From Pseudoalteromonas luteoviolacea (GTDB taxonomy: Bacteria; Pseudomonadota; Gammaproteobacteria; Enterobacterales; Alteromonadaceae), in the NCBI RefSeq assembly GCF_001696455.1, contig NZ_MAUJ01000002.1, positions 372,001-436,000 on the forward strand: a stretch of 64,000 nucleotides of DNA, in the 5' to 3' direction. Numbering within the stretch: the stretch's first letter is position 1; each line of letters begins with the position of its first letter. A model generated the notes under the pieces. The model saw nothing but the letters and a program-made list of their open reading frames with translations, was not told the origin of the DNA and ran no database searches. This document shows positions 26,382 through 36,249 of the stretch, in pieces. The translations under genes and the position numbers were made by a program.

Positions 26382-27389
26382 CTATTTATGCTCTATTTTG
26401 ATGACTGGTCGCTTCTGCCTTGCACTTGTTAACAGTGAAGCCAATGCCTCTTTGACACAGTCAGCATCAAACTCAATTAGCTCTATATCTGGTACTTTAA
26501 TTTGCCCAGAGGTAACATCCGCCAGCAACTTTTGCCCCATAAAACTTAAGTGCTGTTGCGCGCATAAACTGTTTGCAAGCCAAGCACCACCAATTGAAAC
26601 AACCCCAATATTAGGCGCTTTTTCAAATAAAAGATCCTCAGGAATATGGCCAAAACCATTAAGGCAAGCCATACGGCCGCAAAATCTTAGATGCTTCAAA
26701 TCTTCTATAAATGACTCGCCACCTGGCGTATTGAGCATGCAATCAAATCCACCTGCACCGATTTCGCGCTTAACCTGATCACATACATTGTCTGACTCAC
26801 AATCAAATGCGAAGTCTGCACCAAGCTTACGCAGCCTTTTGTGATGCTGTTTTTGAGCAAAAGCAAACACTTGAGCACCTTTTTGCTTCGCATACTGAAT
26901 CGCAAAATGGGCAACAGCGCCTTGTGCACTATTAATCGCCAGCGAGTCCCCTTCTTCTAGCTTTAACTTTTCTATTGCTAATAGTGCTGCCATTCCTGCA
27001 TTGGGTAATATAACGGCCACTTCTGGCGCGATATCATCAGGCAACTCACACACCGCATGGTTTGGTACTACAGCGAACTCTTTTAACATGCCTTTTTGTG
27101 CCAAATTAGCATTAAAAAGCACCCGACTACCTGCTTTTGGAAATACACCTTTGCCCGCTTTCATTACGGTGCCAACTGCATCGAGGCCAAGAATATGAGG
27201 ATATTCCCACTGACTAAAACCATCTCTAGCCATACGTGCATCCAAGTGATTCAAAGCAACGTACTCAATCGCCACAAGCAATTCATTATTGCTTGGCTCT
27301 GGCATAGCGTGCTGGGTCATGACTAAGTTAAACTCAGCACCCGGTTTTAGTAATTCTATTGCCTTCATACTCGCTTTTTCAATAGACAT
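26382..27389 (-). CDS. Zinc-independent MDR-family oxidoreductase (quinone oxidoreductase-like)
   Basis: A 335-residue medium-chain dehydrogenase/reductase. It shows the N-terminal GroES-like domain (VALNHLDARMARDGFSQWEY, HILGLDAVGTVMKAGKGV) and an NAD(P)-binding domain with NSAQGAVAHFAIQYAKQKGA. The zinc ligands of alcohol dehydrogenases are missing, so it belongs with quinone/enoyl reductases that use NADPH. Met8 (MKAIELLKPG) is an equally likely start. It ends directly at the bidirectional terminator and lies 39 bp after the efflux channel gene starts its own stop region, on the same strand, so it may be the last gene of the efflux operon. Confidence 0.85.
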   Translation of the reverse strand: MSIEKASMKAIELLKPGAEFNLVMTQHAMPEPSNNELLVAIEYVALNHLDARMARDGFSQWEYPHILGLDAVGTVMKAGKGVFPKAGSRVLFNANLAQKGMLKEFAVVPNHAVCELPDDIAPEVAVILPNAGMAALLAIEKLKLEEGDSLAINSAQGAVAHFAIQYAKQKGAQVFAFAQKQHHKRLRKLGADFAFDCESDNVCDQVKREIGAGGFDCMLNTPGGESFIEDLKHLRFCGRMACLNGFGHIPEDLLFEKAPNIGVVSIGGAWLANSLCAQQHLSFMGQKLLADVTSGQIKVPDIELIEFDADCVKEALASLLTSARQKRPVIKIEHK

Positions 27390-27428
27390 AATTACACGTT
27401 TCTCCGCAATTGGCGCAATGTGCGAGTA

Positions 27429-28847
27429 TTAAATACTCGCAATAAGTGCCTGTGACCATTGACCGTTGAGCTCACCGTATACGTCAACCGATGCATTCAG
27501 TAGCTTATTTCGAATGGCCATTTGTGATTGTTGCGCTATTAAAACATCTTGACGCGCATCCAACAACTCAAGATACCCTAACTGCCCTTCTTGGTAGCCA
27601 GCACTCGCCTGTAAATACGCCTTATTTGCTGCATTCACTTGAGCATCAACATACCTAAGTTGTAACTTTGTTTGTGCCAATGCTCGAAGAGAATACTCGG
27701 TCTGAGCGAGCACCTTGGTCAATGTCTGACGGTACTCATAGTAGCTCGCTTCTGTTATCGCTTCTTGCCTATCCATTTGCGCTAACAACTGAGGATAGCT
27801 AAACAATGACCAGTTTAAGCTAGGCGTAACTTGCCAGCTAGACTGCGTATCATTGAAATTCGCACCTGTCGGGTTAAGTACGCCAGCAAACGCAGAAAAA
27901 CTGATGTCTGGATATAAGGCACGTTCAGCACTTTGCGTTAACAAGCTCTGCTGTTTTAAGCGTGCAACCGCACTTTTAACATCACCCCGTTGCATTAATG
28001 CATCTGAGGCAGATTTTACACTGACCGATATAGACAACTCTTCAAACTGCGGCTTAGTCAGTACCACTAAATTTAGTGCGTCAACTTGCTTGTTAACTAA
28101 CACCGCAATGGTTTGCTCCACAGCAGCAAGTTCAGTTGCAATTTCTGGCAACCTCTGTTTATGCTCAAAGTACTGGGATTTAGTCCGATTGAGTTCAAGT
28201 TCAGTCGCGACACCTTCTGCCACACGCACTTCAATGATTTTTATCGACTCTTCTAAAGCATTTAACTGTTCAACAGTTAGTTGACGAGTTTGCTGTAACG
28301 CCTGCCAATTTAAGTAACTTTGAATACTGGCGGTAACCAGCTCTCCAACCAACGCTTGGTACTGCGCTTGACTAGACTCTGCGCTGGCTGCGGCGGCATC
28401 TGCAAGCTTGGCAATACGCCCTGATAAGTCGACTTGCCAACTCAGCTCGCCTCCCGCAGTGATTGATTCCTGCACACCGCCTTGAGGTGTTAGGAGACTT
28501 GGGGTATTTGTGCGCTGCGCACTTACATTCAGGTTACCTTGTGGCAATCTTGCGCGCTGCGCTTCAGATAACCCAGCTGCGGCGGCGCGCAACCGCGCCG
28601 CTGAAGCCTTTAAATTTTGATTCTCGGTTAGCACTCCTTTAACCAAATTATTAAGCGCAGCGTCTTCGAGCTGTTGCCACCACAGGGCTTCGTCCGCTTT
28701 TGCTACTGACGTTAAACGCGCCATGTTGATTACTTGGTTGTTAAACGAATTTTGGCTTAGTGCTACTTGTCGCTCATAAGAAGTACTTGTACATCCAATT
28801 ACACTCGCCATTGCCAGACCTAGCATTGAGATTTTAATCAGTTGCAT
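27429..28847 (-). CDS. Outer-membrane efflux lipoprotein (OprM/NodT family)
   Basis: A 472-residue TolC-fold channel. It has a lipoprotein signal with lipobox SVIGC (Cys19) and two internally repeated OEP domains (around 60-250 and 280-460) rich in coiled-coil heptads (RTKSQYFEHKQRLPEIATELAAVEQTIAVL and YQEGQLGYLELLDARQDVLIAQQ). It forms the outer-membrane exit duct for the RND pump. Only 1 bp separates it from the pump stop, so the three efflux genes form one operon of MexAB-OprM type. Confidence 0.93.
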   Translation of the reverse strand: MQLIKISMLGLAMASVIGCTSTSYERQVALSQNSFNNQVINMARLTSVAKADEALWWQQLEDAALNNLVKGVLTENQNLKASAARLRAAAAGLSEAQRARLPQGNLNVSAQRTNTPSLLTPQGGVQESITAGGELSWQVDLSGRIAKLADAAAASAESSQAQYQALVGELVTASIQSYLNWQALQQTRQLTVEQLNALEESIKIIEVRVAEGVATELELNRTKSQYFEHKQRLPEIATELAAVEQTIAVLVNKQVDALNLVVLTKPQFEELSISVSVKSASDALMQRGDVKSAVARLKQQSLLTQSAERALYPDISFSAFAGVLNPTGANFNDTQSSWQVTPSLNWSLFSYPQLLAQMDRQEAITEASYYEYRQTLTKVLAQTEYSLRALAQTKLQLRYVDAQVNAANKAYLQASAGYQEGQLGYLELLDARQDVLIAQQSQMAIRNKLLNASVDVYGELNGQWSQALIASI

Positions 28848-28848
28848 T

Positions 28849-31800
28849 TTATTGCTCCTTTGGTGTGACTAGGCGATAAAAAACAGGTGTAAACAGCAGA
28901 CCGAATACGGTCACACCAATCATGCCAAAGAATACGGCATTACCCATTGCCTGACGCATTTCTGCACCCGCGCCCGATGCTAATACTAGCGGTACGACCC
29001 CTGCTGTAAATGCAATGGAAGTCATCAGAATAGGACGCAATCTCAAACGACATGCTTCAATAATGGCTTCTAGGTGTGTTGCACCTTGTACATGCTTGTC
29101 TCTTGCAAACTCCACCATTAAGATTGCGTTCTTCGACGCCAATGCGACCAGTACAATCAAAGCAATTTGCGTAAATATGTTGTTGTCGCCACCTAACATA
29201 TAAACCCCTGCGAGTGCTGAGAAAATAGTCATAGGCACAATCAAAATAATCGCCAGTGGCAAACGCATACTTTCATACTGTGCCGCCAGCACCATAAATA
29301 CTAAGACCACAACCAGAGGGAACACATAAACCATTGTATTACCGGCTAAGATTTGCTGATAGGTTACTTCTGTCCACTCAAAAGCCATGCCGTCAGGCAG
29401 TGTTTTTGCCAGTACTTTCTCAATCGCTTGCTGCGCTTGATCTGAGCTGTAACCCGGAGCTGGGCTGCCATTTAATTCAGCCGTAACATAACCGTTGTAG
29501 TGCATAACTCGGTCAGGACCCGTTGTCGCTTCAACCGTCACTACCGAACCTAGCGGTACCATGTTACCAGCAGCATTGCGGACTTTTAGGTTATTTATTT
29601 GTTCTTTCTTGGCTCTAAATTCTGCGTCAGCTTGCGCTTTAACCTGATAGGTTCTGCCAAACAAGTTGAAATCATTTACGTAAACCGAACCTAGATATAC
29701 TTGCAGTGCATCAAAAACCTCTTGAAGTGGTATGCCTTGTATCAGCGCCTGTTCACGGTCGATATTAATGTCCATTTGCGGTACTTGAACTCTAAAGCTT
29801 GAGTAAATACCCGTTAATGCAGGGTCCTGCTGCGCAGCACCAATGGTTGCCTGCAATGCTGCGAATAACGCTTCGAACCCTTGGTTTGCACGGTCTTGAA
29901 TTTGCAATTTGAATCCACCCGTTGTACCCAAACCTAGGATTGGTGGCGGCGGAAATACCGCAACAAACGCTTCATCAATGGCCGCAAAGCGCATGTTTAA
30001 CTGCATGGCAATTGCCTGAGCCGACAAGCTTGGATCATTACGTAGCGCAAAGTCATCCAATGGCGTAAATACAATGCCGCTGTTAGTACTGTTTGTAAAA
30101 CCGTTTACTGACAGCCCTGGGAATGCCACCGTATTTGCAACACCCGGCACTTCAAGAGCAATTTCTTGCATTTGACGTATCACTTCTTCAGTTCTGTCTA
30201 AACTTGCTGCATCAGGAAGCTGAGCTACTGCCACCAAATACTGTTTATCTTGCTGCGGAATAAACCCACCCGGAACCGAGTTAAACAAACCAATGGTTGA
30301 GCCAACAAGGCCTAGATACACCACGCCCACAAGGACGCTCATGCGGATTAGCTTTTTAACAAGCGCTTCATACCCTTTTGCACCTTTGTCAAACATACGA
30401 TTGAACGGTTTAAACAACCAAGCGCCAAATAGCTTGTCTAACACGCGTGTTAGTCGATCTTTCGGTGCATCGTGTGATTTAAGTAAAATGGCTGACAATG
30501 CCGGAGATAGCGTCAATGAATTAAATGCTGAGATTAAAGTCGAAATGGTAATCGTCAACGCAAATTGCTTATAAAACTGACCTGATAAGCCGGTGATAAA
30601 TGCTGTTGGGATGAATACCGCACATAATACAAACGCAATGGCAATGATTGGGCCAGTAACTTCAGTCATGGCAATTTTAGTGGCCTCATATGGGCTGTGG
30701 CCATCGGCGATATTACGCTCAACGTTTTCAACTACAACGATGGCGTCATCAACGACGATACCGATCGCAAGTACTAAGCCAAATAGAGACAGTGTATTAA
30801 TGGACACACCTAATAGTTGCATCACTGCAAAAGTACCGACTAAAGAAACAGGCACCGCAATTAATGGAATAATAGACGCACGCCATGTTTGTAAGAATAC
30901 AACCACGACCACAACCACAAGCAGAATGGCCTCAAGCAGCGTTTTAATTACCGCATCAATTGAACCACGTACAAATACTGTTGGGTCGTAAGCAATCTCG
31001 TAAGTCATACCTGCAGGGAAGCTTTTTTCAAGACGCTGCATCGTGTCACGTACATCGTCCGAAAGCTCTATCGCATTGGTCCCCGGACGCTGAAATACCG
31101 GCATCGCAAGTGCAGGCTGATTATCTAACATCGCACGCAGTGCGTAGTTTTCTTGGCCAAGTTCAACACGCGCAATGTCTTTTAAGCGAGTTAGCGCACC
31201 GTTTTCACCAACTTTAATGATGACTTTTTCAAACTCTTCGATGCTTTCTAAACGACCCTTTACATTTAGAAGAATCTGAAATTGGTTTTCTTCCGGCGTA
31301 GGCTGTGCACCTAATGAACCCGCCGCAACCTGTTGGTTTTGTGTACGCAGGGCGTTTACGACGTCTGATGCAGTTAAGTTGCGCGCAGCAAGTGCGTCTG
31401 GATCAAGCCATACACGCATCGAGTACTTCGCGCCACCAAATAGTTGTAAGTCACCAACGCCAGGTAAGCGTTTTAACTCATCTTTAATGTAAAGATCAGC
31501 ATAGTTTGCCATATACGCCGTGTCTTGCTCACCATTAGGAGATACCAAGTGTACAACCAATGCTAAGTTTGGAGAGGATTTTTGGGCAGTCACACCTAAA
31601 CGTTGTACCTCTTGTGGTAAACGAGGCAACGCATTGTTTACACGGTTTTGAACCTGTACCTGAGCTTGGTCAAGATCTGTACCTAACGCAAATGTCACAG
31701 TCAGTGTTAAACGGCCATCACTGGTTGCTTGCGAACCATGGTATAGCATGTTTTCTAGCCCATTGAGCTCTTGCTCAAGCGGGGTAGCCACAGTTTGCGC

Positions 31801-31977
31801 AATGACTTTCGGGTTTGCACCAGGGTATGTTGCATTCACAACAACCGTTGGCGGTACAACTTCTGGATATTCGCTGATCGGTAATTGAAACAGTGAAATC
31901 GCGCCGGTGATGATAAAAATCATCGACAGCATGGCCGCGAATATCGGCCGATTTATAAAAAAGTGGGAAAATTTCAT
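28849..31977 (-). CDS. RND multidrug efflux transporter, HAE1 family (AcrB/MexB-like)
   Basis: A complete 1042-residue pump. It starts MKFSHFFINRPIFAAMLSMI, has twelve predicted membrane helices, and carries the proton-relay Asp pair in GIVVDDAIVVVENVERN. The porter-domain motifs are those of AcrB/MexB (PEVVPPTVVVNATYPGANP), and the last helices end GLLFTPVFYRLVT. It exports hydrophobic drugs, dyes, detergents or natural metabolites using the proton gradient. The lipoprotein adaptor gene lies 9 bp upstream and the channel 1 bp downstream. The divergent LysR gene probably controls the operon. Confidence 0.95.
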   Translation of the reverse strand: MKFSHFFINRPIFAAMLSMIFIITGAISLFQLPISEYPEVVPPTVVVNATYPGANPKVIAQTVATPLEQELNGLENMLYHGSQATSDGRLTLTVTFALGTDLDQAQVQVQNRVNNALPRLPQEVQRLGVTAQKSSPNLALVVHLVSPNGEQDTAYMANYADLYIKDELKRLPGVGDLQLFGGAKYSMRVWLDPDALAARNLTASDVVNALRTQNQQVAAGSLGAQPTPEENQFQILLNVKGRLESIEEFEKVIIKVGENGALTRLKDIARVELGQENYALRAMLDNQPALAMPVFQRPGTNAIELSDDVRDTMQRLEKSFPAGMTYEIAYDPTVFVRGSIDAVIKTLLEAILLVVVVVVVFLQTWRASIIPLIAVPVSLVGTFAVMQLLGVSINTLSLFGLVLAIGIVVDDAIVVVENVERNIADGHSPYEATKIAMTEVTGPIIAIAFVLCAVFIPTAFITGLSGQFYKQFALTITISTLISAFNSLTLSPALSAILLKSHDAPKDRLTRVLDKLFGAWLFKPFNRMFDKGAKGYEALVKKLIRMSVLVGVVYLGLVGSTIGLFNSVPGGFIPQQDKQYLVAVAQLPDAASLDRTEEVIRQMQEIALEVPGVANTVAFPGLSVNGFTNSTNSGIVFTPLDDFALRNDPSLSAQAIAMQLNMRFAAIDEAFVAVFPPPPILGLGTTGGFKLQIQDRANQGFEALFAALQATIGAAQQDPALTGIYSSFRVQVPQMDINIDREQALIQGIPLQEVFDALQVYLGSVYVNDFNLFGRTYQVKAQADAEFRAKKEQINNLKVRNAAGNMVPLGSVVTVEATTGPDRVMHYNGYVTAELNGSPAPGYSSDQAQQAIEKVLAKTLPDGMAFEWTEVTYQQILAGNTMVYVFPLVVVLVFMVLAAQYESMRLPLAIILIVPMTIFSALAGVYMLGGDNNIFTQIALIVLVALASKNAILMVEFARDKHVQGATHLEAIIEACRLRLRPILMTSIAFTAGVVPLVLASGAGAEMRQAMGNAVFFGMIGVTVFGLLFTPVFYRLVTPKEQ

Positions 31978-31986
31978 GACGTTCTC

Positions 31987-33159
31987 TTAGTTTACAGCGC
32001 TTAATAAAACAGGTGAAGAATCAGACTGCTTCAGTACAAATTGCGTATTTTCAAACGCTAGGCTCACAGAGTTTGGCGTGATAGGCATACCAGGTCCTAC
32101 TCTTGCTGGGCCATTTACCGCAATACGGTCGCCTTCCACTAAGCCGGCTTTAATAGCGCGATATGCACCGTATCGCTCGCCAAGCTCCACTAAGCGATAT
32201 TGCAATACGTTGTTTTCATCTATGGTCAATACAAAACGATTTTTAAGATCTGTACCAATGGCACGCTCTGGGACAATTGCCATGATTTGTGGGTCTTGTG
32301 CACCAATAGAAATACGCGCAAACGCACCCGGTTTTAGATTATGTTGCTGTGCATCGAAAACTGCTCGCACGCGCAAAGTGCCCGTTGTCGGGTTGATTTC
32401 GTTATCGATGAAGTCTAACTTACCTGCGATTTGCTTTGTTTCACCTAGACGTTGTAGCTGCACCGTCACTTCATCTTGCGCAGTGACGCCAGCAAATTGG
32501 CGGCTCCAAGTGCGCTCATCCACATCGAAATAGGCGTAGATCTCTTCATCCGAAACAATCGTCGTTAGCTCAGTCTCGCCGCCTTTGACATAGTTACCTT
32601 TGGTGACAACTGCGCGCGAGATTTTACCTGTGATTGGTGCTGAGACTTGGCTGAACTCTAGATCAAGCAACGCGTTTTGCAGCTGTGCCTCAATGGCGTT
32701 TTTGTTGGCGATTGCACTGCGTAGTGTTGCATTACGCTGCTCCGCTTCTTCTGTAGAAATCGCCTTTTTTGTAACTAAACGATTAGCACGCTGCGCTTCG
32801 CCTCGCGCCTGCTCTAACGTAGCTTCTGCGCTGCCAAGCTGGGCTTTAAGCGTGTCAATTTGCGCTTCAAAAGGCCTAGCGTCTAGACTGAACAATAACT
32901 GGCCTTTATTAACTCTTTCACCTTCGGTGAACGCCATTTTTTCAATTTGGCCAGATACGCGAGGTTTCAAAACAACGCGCTCGGGGGCTTCTAAACGTGT
33001 AGTAAACGTGTGCCAAGACTGAACTTGTTCCAATTGTACATTGGCAACATCAATGGTTAGCGGTGGCGGCTGCTGTCCTTGCTGTGCATTAGACTGACCA
33101 CAACCACTTAACACAAGTGCGAGGGCCACTGCACTTAGAGTAAAACCTAACTTTTTCAT
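31987..33159 (-). CDS. RND efflux adaptor lipoprotein (MexA/AcrA-like)
   Basis: About 390 residues starting MKKLGFTLSAVALALVLSGC, a lipoprotein signal with lipobox LSGC. Lipoyl half-motifs (LFSLDARPFEAQIDTLKAQL and FSQVSAPITGKISRAVVTKGNYV) flank a coiled-coil hairpin, with beta-barrel domains after. I chose the ATG at 33159 because it begins a perfect lipoprotein signal and has a CGGAGCAAAAA ribosome site. The frame stays open to an ATG at 33294, but that would overlap the divergent LysR gene. First gene of the three-gene efflux operon. Confidence 0.93.
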   Translation of the reverse strand: MKKLGFTLSAVALALVLSGCGQSNAQQGQQPPPLTIDVANVQLEQVQSWHTFTTRLEAPERVVLKPRVSGQIEKMAFTEGERVNKGQLLFSLDARPFEAQIDTLKAQLGSAEATLEQARGEAQRANRLVTKKAISTEEAEQRNATLRSAIANKNAIEAQLQNALLDLEFSQVSAPITGKISRAVVTKGNYVKGGETELTTIVSDEEIYAYFDVDERTWSRQFAGVTAQDEVTVQLQRLGETKQIAGKLDFIDNEINPTTGTLRVRAVFDAQQHNLKPGAFARISIGAQDPQIMAIVPERAIGTDLKNRFVLTIDENNVLQYRLVELGERYGAYRAIKAGLVEGDRIAVNGPARVGPGMPITPNSVSLAFENTQFVLKQSDSSPVLLSAVN

Positions 33160-33205
33160 TTTTTGCTCCGCTGGGAATTTGGTATATAACGATCCTACAG
33201 CGGTA

Positions 33206-33256
33206 ATTAATGTCGAAAAATAGTAGTTTTTTAAAAACATTAATGCCAATATGGCA
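33206..33256. promoter_or_regulatory. Inverted repeats between the efflux operon and the LysR gene
   Basis: Two symmetrical elements lie in the 125-bp divergent spacer: ATTAATGT (33206-33213) with ACATTAAT (33237-33244), and TGCCA-ATA-TGGCA (33244-33256). Both are good candidates for LysR binding sites controlling both directions. Confidence 0.45.
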
Positions 33257-33284
33257 CCAATAAAACACAACTTAATGTCAATCC

Positions 33285-34235
33285 ATGGATACAACTAGTC
33301 GCTTAATCATGCTTTTAGAAGTGGTTGAACAAGGCTCTTTTTCCAAAGCAGCAGAACTTAGAAATATAGATCGCTCTGTAATTTCAAAACAAATCAGCAA
33401 GTTAGAAGAAGAGTTGGGTGTGAGGCTACTTAACCGAACTACACGCTCTTTTTCGCTGACAGCGGCTGGCGCTGAAATGGTTAAAAAAGCGGCTGAGCTG
33501 AGATTGTTACTTCAAGATACTGTGCAGATGGCAGAGAATTATCACCAAGAGCCAAGAGGCTTATTGAGGATCACTTCATCTAGCTACATTGGTAAATACT
33601 ATTTGCTTCCCGTGATCAATGATTTTCAAAAACGATTTCCGCAAGTAAATATTGAGCTGAGATTAGATGATAGGGTCATAGACATGGTCTCGGAGGGGTT
33701 CGATCTGGCGTTTCGAGTTGGTGAACCTAGGGACTCTTCGCTTATTGCACGCAAAATTGCACGCAACCGAATGCTCATTTTAGCCACACCTCAGTTTATC
33801 GAGACCTATGGTGAGCCCCGAACAATGTCTGATCTAGCTGAGCTTCCAGCAGCGGCTTATACCAGTAACCATATTCGCTTTGAATCCATTAGTTACATTG
33901 ATGACAAAGGCAAGCATCAAGAGCAACCGATTAACCCAGTATTTAGGTCCAACGACGGAGAAGCTTTGCTAGAGAAAGTGCTCTCGCACACCGCCTTTTG
34001 CACATCGCCCGCATTTTTCTTTGCCGATCATATAGATCACACACAATTGGTACCGCTGCTCACGCATGTCAACTTACCTGACTACAGCGCCATGTATGCG
34101 GTCTATCCGCATAGGGATTTACCCGTTAGAACAAGATTATTTTTGGATGCGGCGAGACATTACATTGGCGAATCAGTACCGAGGTGGGAGCACAATATCC
34201 CCGGAATTAATGAAATTTATCAACCGTCAAAATAG
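33285..34235 (+). CDS. LysR-family transcriptional regulator
   Basis: A 316-residue regulator with an N-terminal helix-turn-helix (residues 1-60: LLEVVEQGSFSKAAELRNID, SVISKQISKLEEELGVRLLN) and a periplasmic-binding-type effector domain (LRITSSSYIGKYYLLPVIND ... GFDLAFRVGE). The small-molecule effector is unknown. Being divergent from the RND operon with inverted repeats between, it likely activates or represses the pump in response to a substrate. Confidence 0.92.
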   Translation: MDTTSRLIMLLEVVEQGSFSKAAELRNIDRSVISKQISKLEEELGVRLLNRTTRSFSLTAAGAEMVKKAAELRLLLQDTVQMAENYHQEPRGLLRITSSSYIGKYYLLPVINDFQKRFPQVNIELRLDDRVIDMVSEGFDLAFRVGEPRDSSLIARKIARNRMLILATPQFIETYGEPRTMSDLAELPAAAYTSNHIRFESISYIDDKGKHQEQPINPVFRSNDGEALLEKVLSHTAFCTSPAFFFADHIDHTQLVPLLTHVNLPDYSAMYAVYPHRDLPVRTRLFLDAARHYIGESVPRWEHNIPGINEIYQPSK

Positions 34236-34267
34236 ATGCTGTGCTGTATTGACGTTTTATATAAATT

Positions 34268-34801
34268 TTAACGTTTACGAACAAAGCGATTTTGGCAGAT
34301 CCCATTGCCATATACCTCAGATGAGATGCAAGCAAAACGCAACGACTGGCCCATTTCACCAAACAAACTTATTCCCCCACCTAACACGATCGGGATGGTT
34401 GTAATGATCATCTCGTCGATTAAATCTTGCTTTAAGAAGTTTTGAATTGTGATACCACCATCTATATATAACTGCTGAAATCCTTCATTATTCAGTTGTA
34501 GTACAATCTCTTTTAAATCTCCTCTCACTAAATTCACTTTTCCTTCGTAGCCCTTAGGTATTTCAGCCATTGTATTACTGAGCAAAAAAACAGGCTTGGT
34601 ATAAGGCCAGTCGCAGTCAAAGCTGCAAACAAGTTCAAAAGTATTGCGCCCCATTACTAATGCATCAGTTGACGCTATGTGTTTGTCGTACCCTAAGTCC
34701 AAACCTTCCGTTTCTGGGATTGAGTGTAACCAATCAACACCATTGTTTTTGTCTGCGATATAACCATCTAAACTAGTTGCAATAAATACGATATTGGACA
34801 T
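34268..34801 (-). CDS. RibD C-terminal/dihydrofolate-reductase-fold protein
   Basis: A 177-residue protein of the dihydrofolate-reductase-like RibD-C family: NIVFIATSLDGYIADKNN at the start, LVMGRNTFELV in the middle, and LYIDGGITIQNFLKQDLIDEM near the end. It probably binds NADPH. The substrate is unknown; many relatives confer no clear phenotype. It is divergent from a TetR regulator across a palindromic spacer, which suggests the regulator controls it. Confidence 0.88.
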   Translation of the reverse strand: MSNIVFIATSLDGYIADKNNGVDWLHSIPETEGLDLGYDKHIASTDALVMGRNTFELVCSFDCDWPYTKPVFLLSNTMAEIPKGYEGKVNLVRGDLKEIVLQLNNEGFQQLYIDGGITIQNFLKQDLIDEMIITTIPIVLGGGISLFGEMGQSLRFACISSEVYGNGICQNRFVRKR

Positions 34802-34819
34802 AGTAACCTCATGATTGAA

Positions 34820-34855
34820 TAGAATAACGAAAACAATTATTCTACACCGTAGAAT
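34820..34855. promoter_or_regulatory. Overlapping palindromes, probable TetR operator
   Basis: TAGAATAA at 34820-34827 pairs with TTATTCTA at 34837-34844, and ATTCTAC-ACC-GTAGAAT (34839-34855) is a second, tighter palindrome sharing the middle arm. They fill the 80-bp spacer between the RibD-C gene and the TetR gene, the usual site for a self-regulating TetR operator. Confidence 0.6.
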
Positions 34856-34881
34856 TAATTCGTCAAATAATGAGTTTTTAA

Positions 34882-35445
34882 ATGACTAGCGAAGTTAAAA
34901 AGCGCGGCCGCCCACAAAAAGTGCAAAATGGCTTGAACAAGTCTCTAATAGTCACAACCGCAAAAAAAATGATGGCGCAAAATGGGAGCATACCAAGTAT
35001 CCGAAAGTTATCGGCACAATTAAATGTCGATGCTATGGCTATTTACTATTATTTTAAAAATAAAGATGCATTGCTCGAGGCAATCACGACTTCATTGATT
35101 GAGGATATCCACACACCAGCAGACTCAGGAGATTGGAGAAAAGAGCTATTGACTCTATCTAAAAGTTACTTGGCAACACTGAGCAAATACGATGGATTAC
35201 TTCAAACGCTGTTAAGCATGAAATCCGACAGCCCAGCCGAGGTATTTATTGGTAGATTCGAGAAAATTATTACTCCATTAAAACTTGAAAAAAAGCAACA
35301 GAAAGCTTTTTTAGACCTGCTAGTAGACTATTTGCATGGCTTCTCTTTGGCTATGAGTTGCGACAAGTCGAATACACTCACCATCGATGATATCGATATA
35401 TCTATTTCGTTTTTATTTAATGGATTGGATTTTCAGAATGACTGA
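34882..35445 (+). CDS. TetR/AcrR-family transcriptional regulator
   Basis: A 187-residue repressor with a KKRGRPQK basic tail, a helix-turn-helix at about 22-65 (SLIVTTAKKMMAQNGSIPSI, RKLSAQLNVDAMAIYYYFKN) and a helical ligand domain resembling the C-terminal domain of tetracycline repressors. The likely targets are itself and the divergent reductase gene through the palindromes at 34820-34855. Confidence 0.9.
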   Translation: MTSEVKKRGRPQKVQNGLNKSLIVTTAKKMMAQNGSIPSIRKLSAQLNVDAMAIYYYFKNKDALLEAITTSLIEDIHTPADSGDWRKELLTLSKSYLATLSKYDGLLQTLLSMKSDSPAEVFIGRFEKIITPLKLEKKQQKAFLDLLVDYLHGFSLAMSCDKSNTLTIDDIDISISFLFNGLDFQND

Positions 35446-35566
35446 AAACATAGGTGCTGGTTAGATATTGGAACCAACAAGCACCTATGCTAATAGACTT
35501 TAATCGTTTATAACAAGGTAATTAAGCGTCTGCAAGCCAATGCCACAACACGGTTTTTTAGCAGGT

Positions 35567-35854
35567 CTAACTGATAGATACTTTAACGATGCCTAGCTTT
35601 ATAAGCAGAAAATAGACCACCTCACTCACCACAATTAGGGGTAGTACAACCTTTAACCAATATCCTTCAATCCCATAAAAGGCATACAGTATCAAACCTA
35701 TCAAAGCGAATATGATTGCCACCGCTACCCAACCAGTCACACCATGAATTTTTATACCTTCTTTACAATTACTGCACTTAAGCCTCAACGGATTTGGGGA
35801 ATTCAGCACGGACATAAAAGTGATATTTGCATCACATTTGCTACATTTACTCAT
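35567..35854 (-). CDS. Small membrane protein with N-terminal zinc ribbon
   Basis: A 95-residue protein with two CxxC knuckles (MSKCSKCDAN and LKCSNCKEGI), 22 residues apart, followed by two membrane helices (GWVAVAIIFALIGLILYAFY and VVLPLIVVSEVVYFLLI). It shares one base with the stop/start junction of the membrane protein gene upstream, so the two form an operon. The function is unknown. Confidence 0.75.
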   Translation of the reverse strand: MSKCSKCDANITFMSVLNSPNPLRLKCSNCKEGIKIHGVTGWVAVAIIFALIGLILYAFYGIEGYWLKVVLPLIVVSEVVYFLLIKLGIVKVSIS

Positions 35855-36249
35855 TATTTACTCTCAACATCATTAAAGAAATCCTTTGCATCACTCATAT
35901 ACAGCCCCCACGCAACGAGTAGTGGGAAAACAGCTTTATCAAACACAATTTTAGATGTGAGTAAGAGTTCTCCGCCCTCGAAATAAGTTACAAGTACATC
36001 ACTCAACCATAGAATGACATGTAATGCCATGATACTAAAAAAGATATTTAATCCTTTGAGCCTTCTTTTAAAAATGTGCCACATCGCATATATCTGCACA
36101 ATCACAGCAATTCCCCACAAAGTTGTTGATATTGCCGCTGTTGATTTATCTTCTGACAACCAAAGTACAATCGCGGACAATTTAAAGGGCAAAGCCGTGT
36201 ATAACCAAAAACACACAGGTACAATCATTAGTACAAAAAGTTTATTCAT
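35854..36249 (-). CDS. Small multi-pass membrane protein of unknown function
   Basis: A 131-residue protein with four hydrophobic segments (starting MNKLFVLMIVPVCFWLYTAL, and around residues 40-58, 70-88 and 100-118). No catalytic motif is visible. It overlaps the zinc-ribbon gene by one base, and the next gene upstream on the same strand is the small double-glycine peptide, 227 bp away with a hairpin in between, so a link to the peptide is possible only as speculation. Confidence 0.68.
   Translation of the reverse strand: MNKLFVLMIVPVCFWLYTALPFKLSAIVLWLSEDKSTAAISTTLWGIAVIVQIYAMWHIFKRRLKGLNIFFSIMALHVILWLSDVLVTYFEGGELLLTSKIVFDKAVFPLLVAWGLYMSDAKDFFNDVESK

Noticed and set aside
30593..30991. 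Plus-strand frames inside the RND and chitinase genes
   Set aside because: They are reverse-complement shadows of conserved, long minus-strand genes with no ribosome site or domain.
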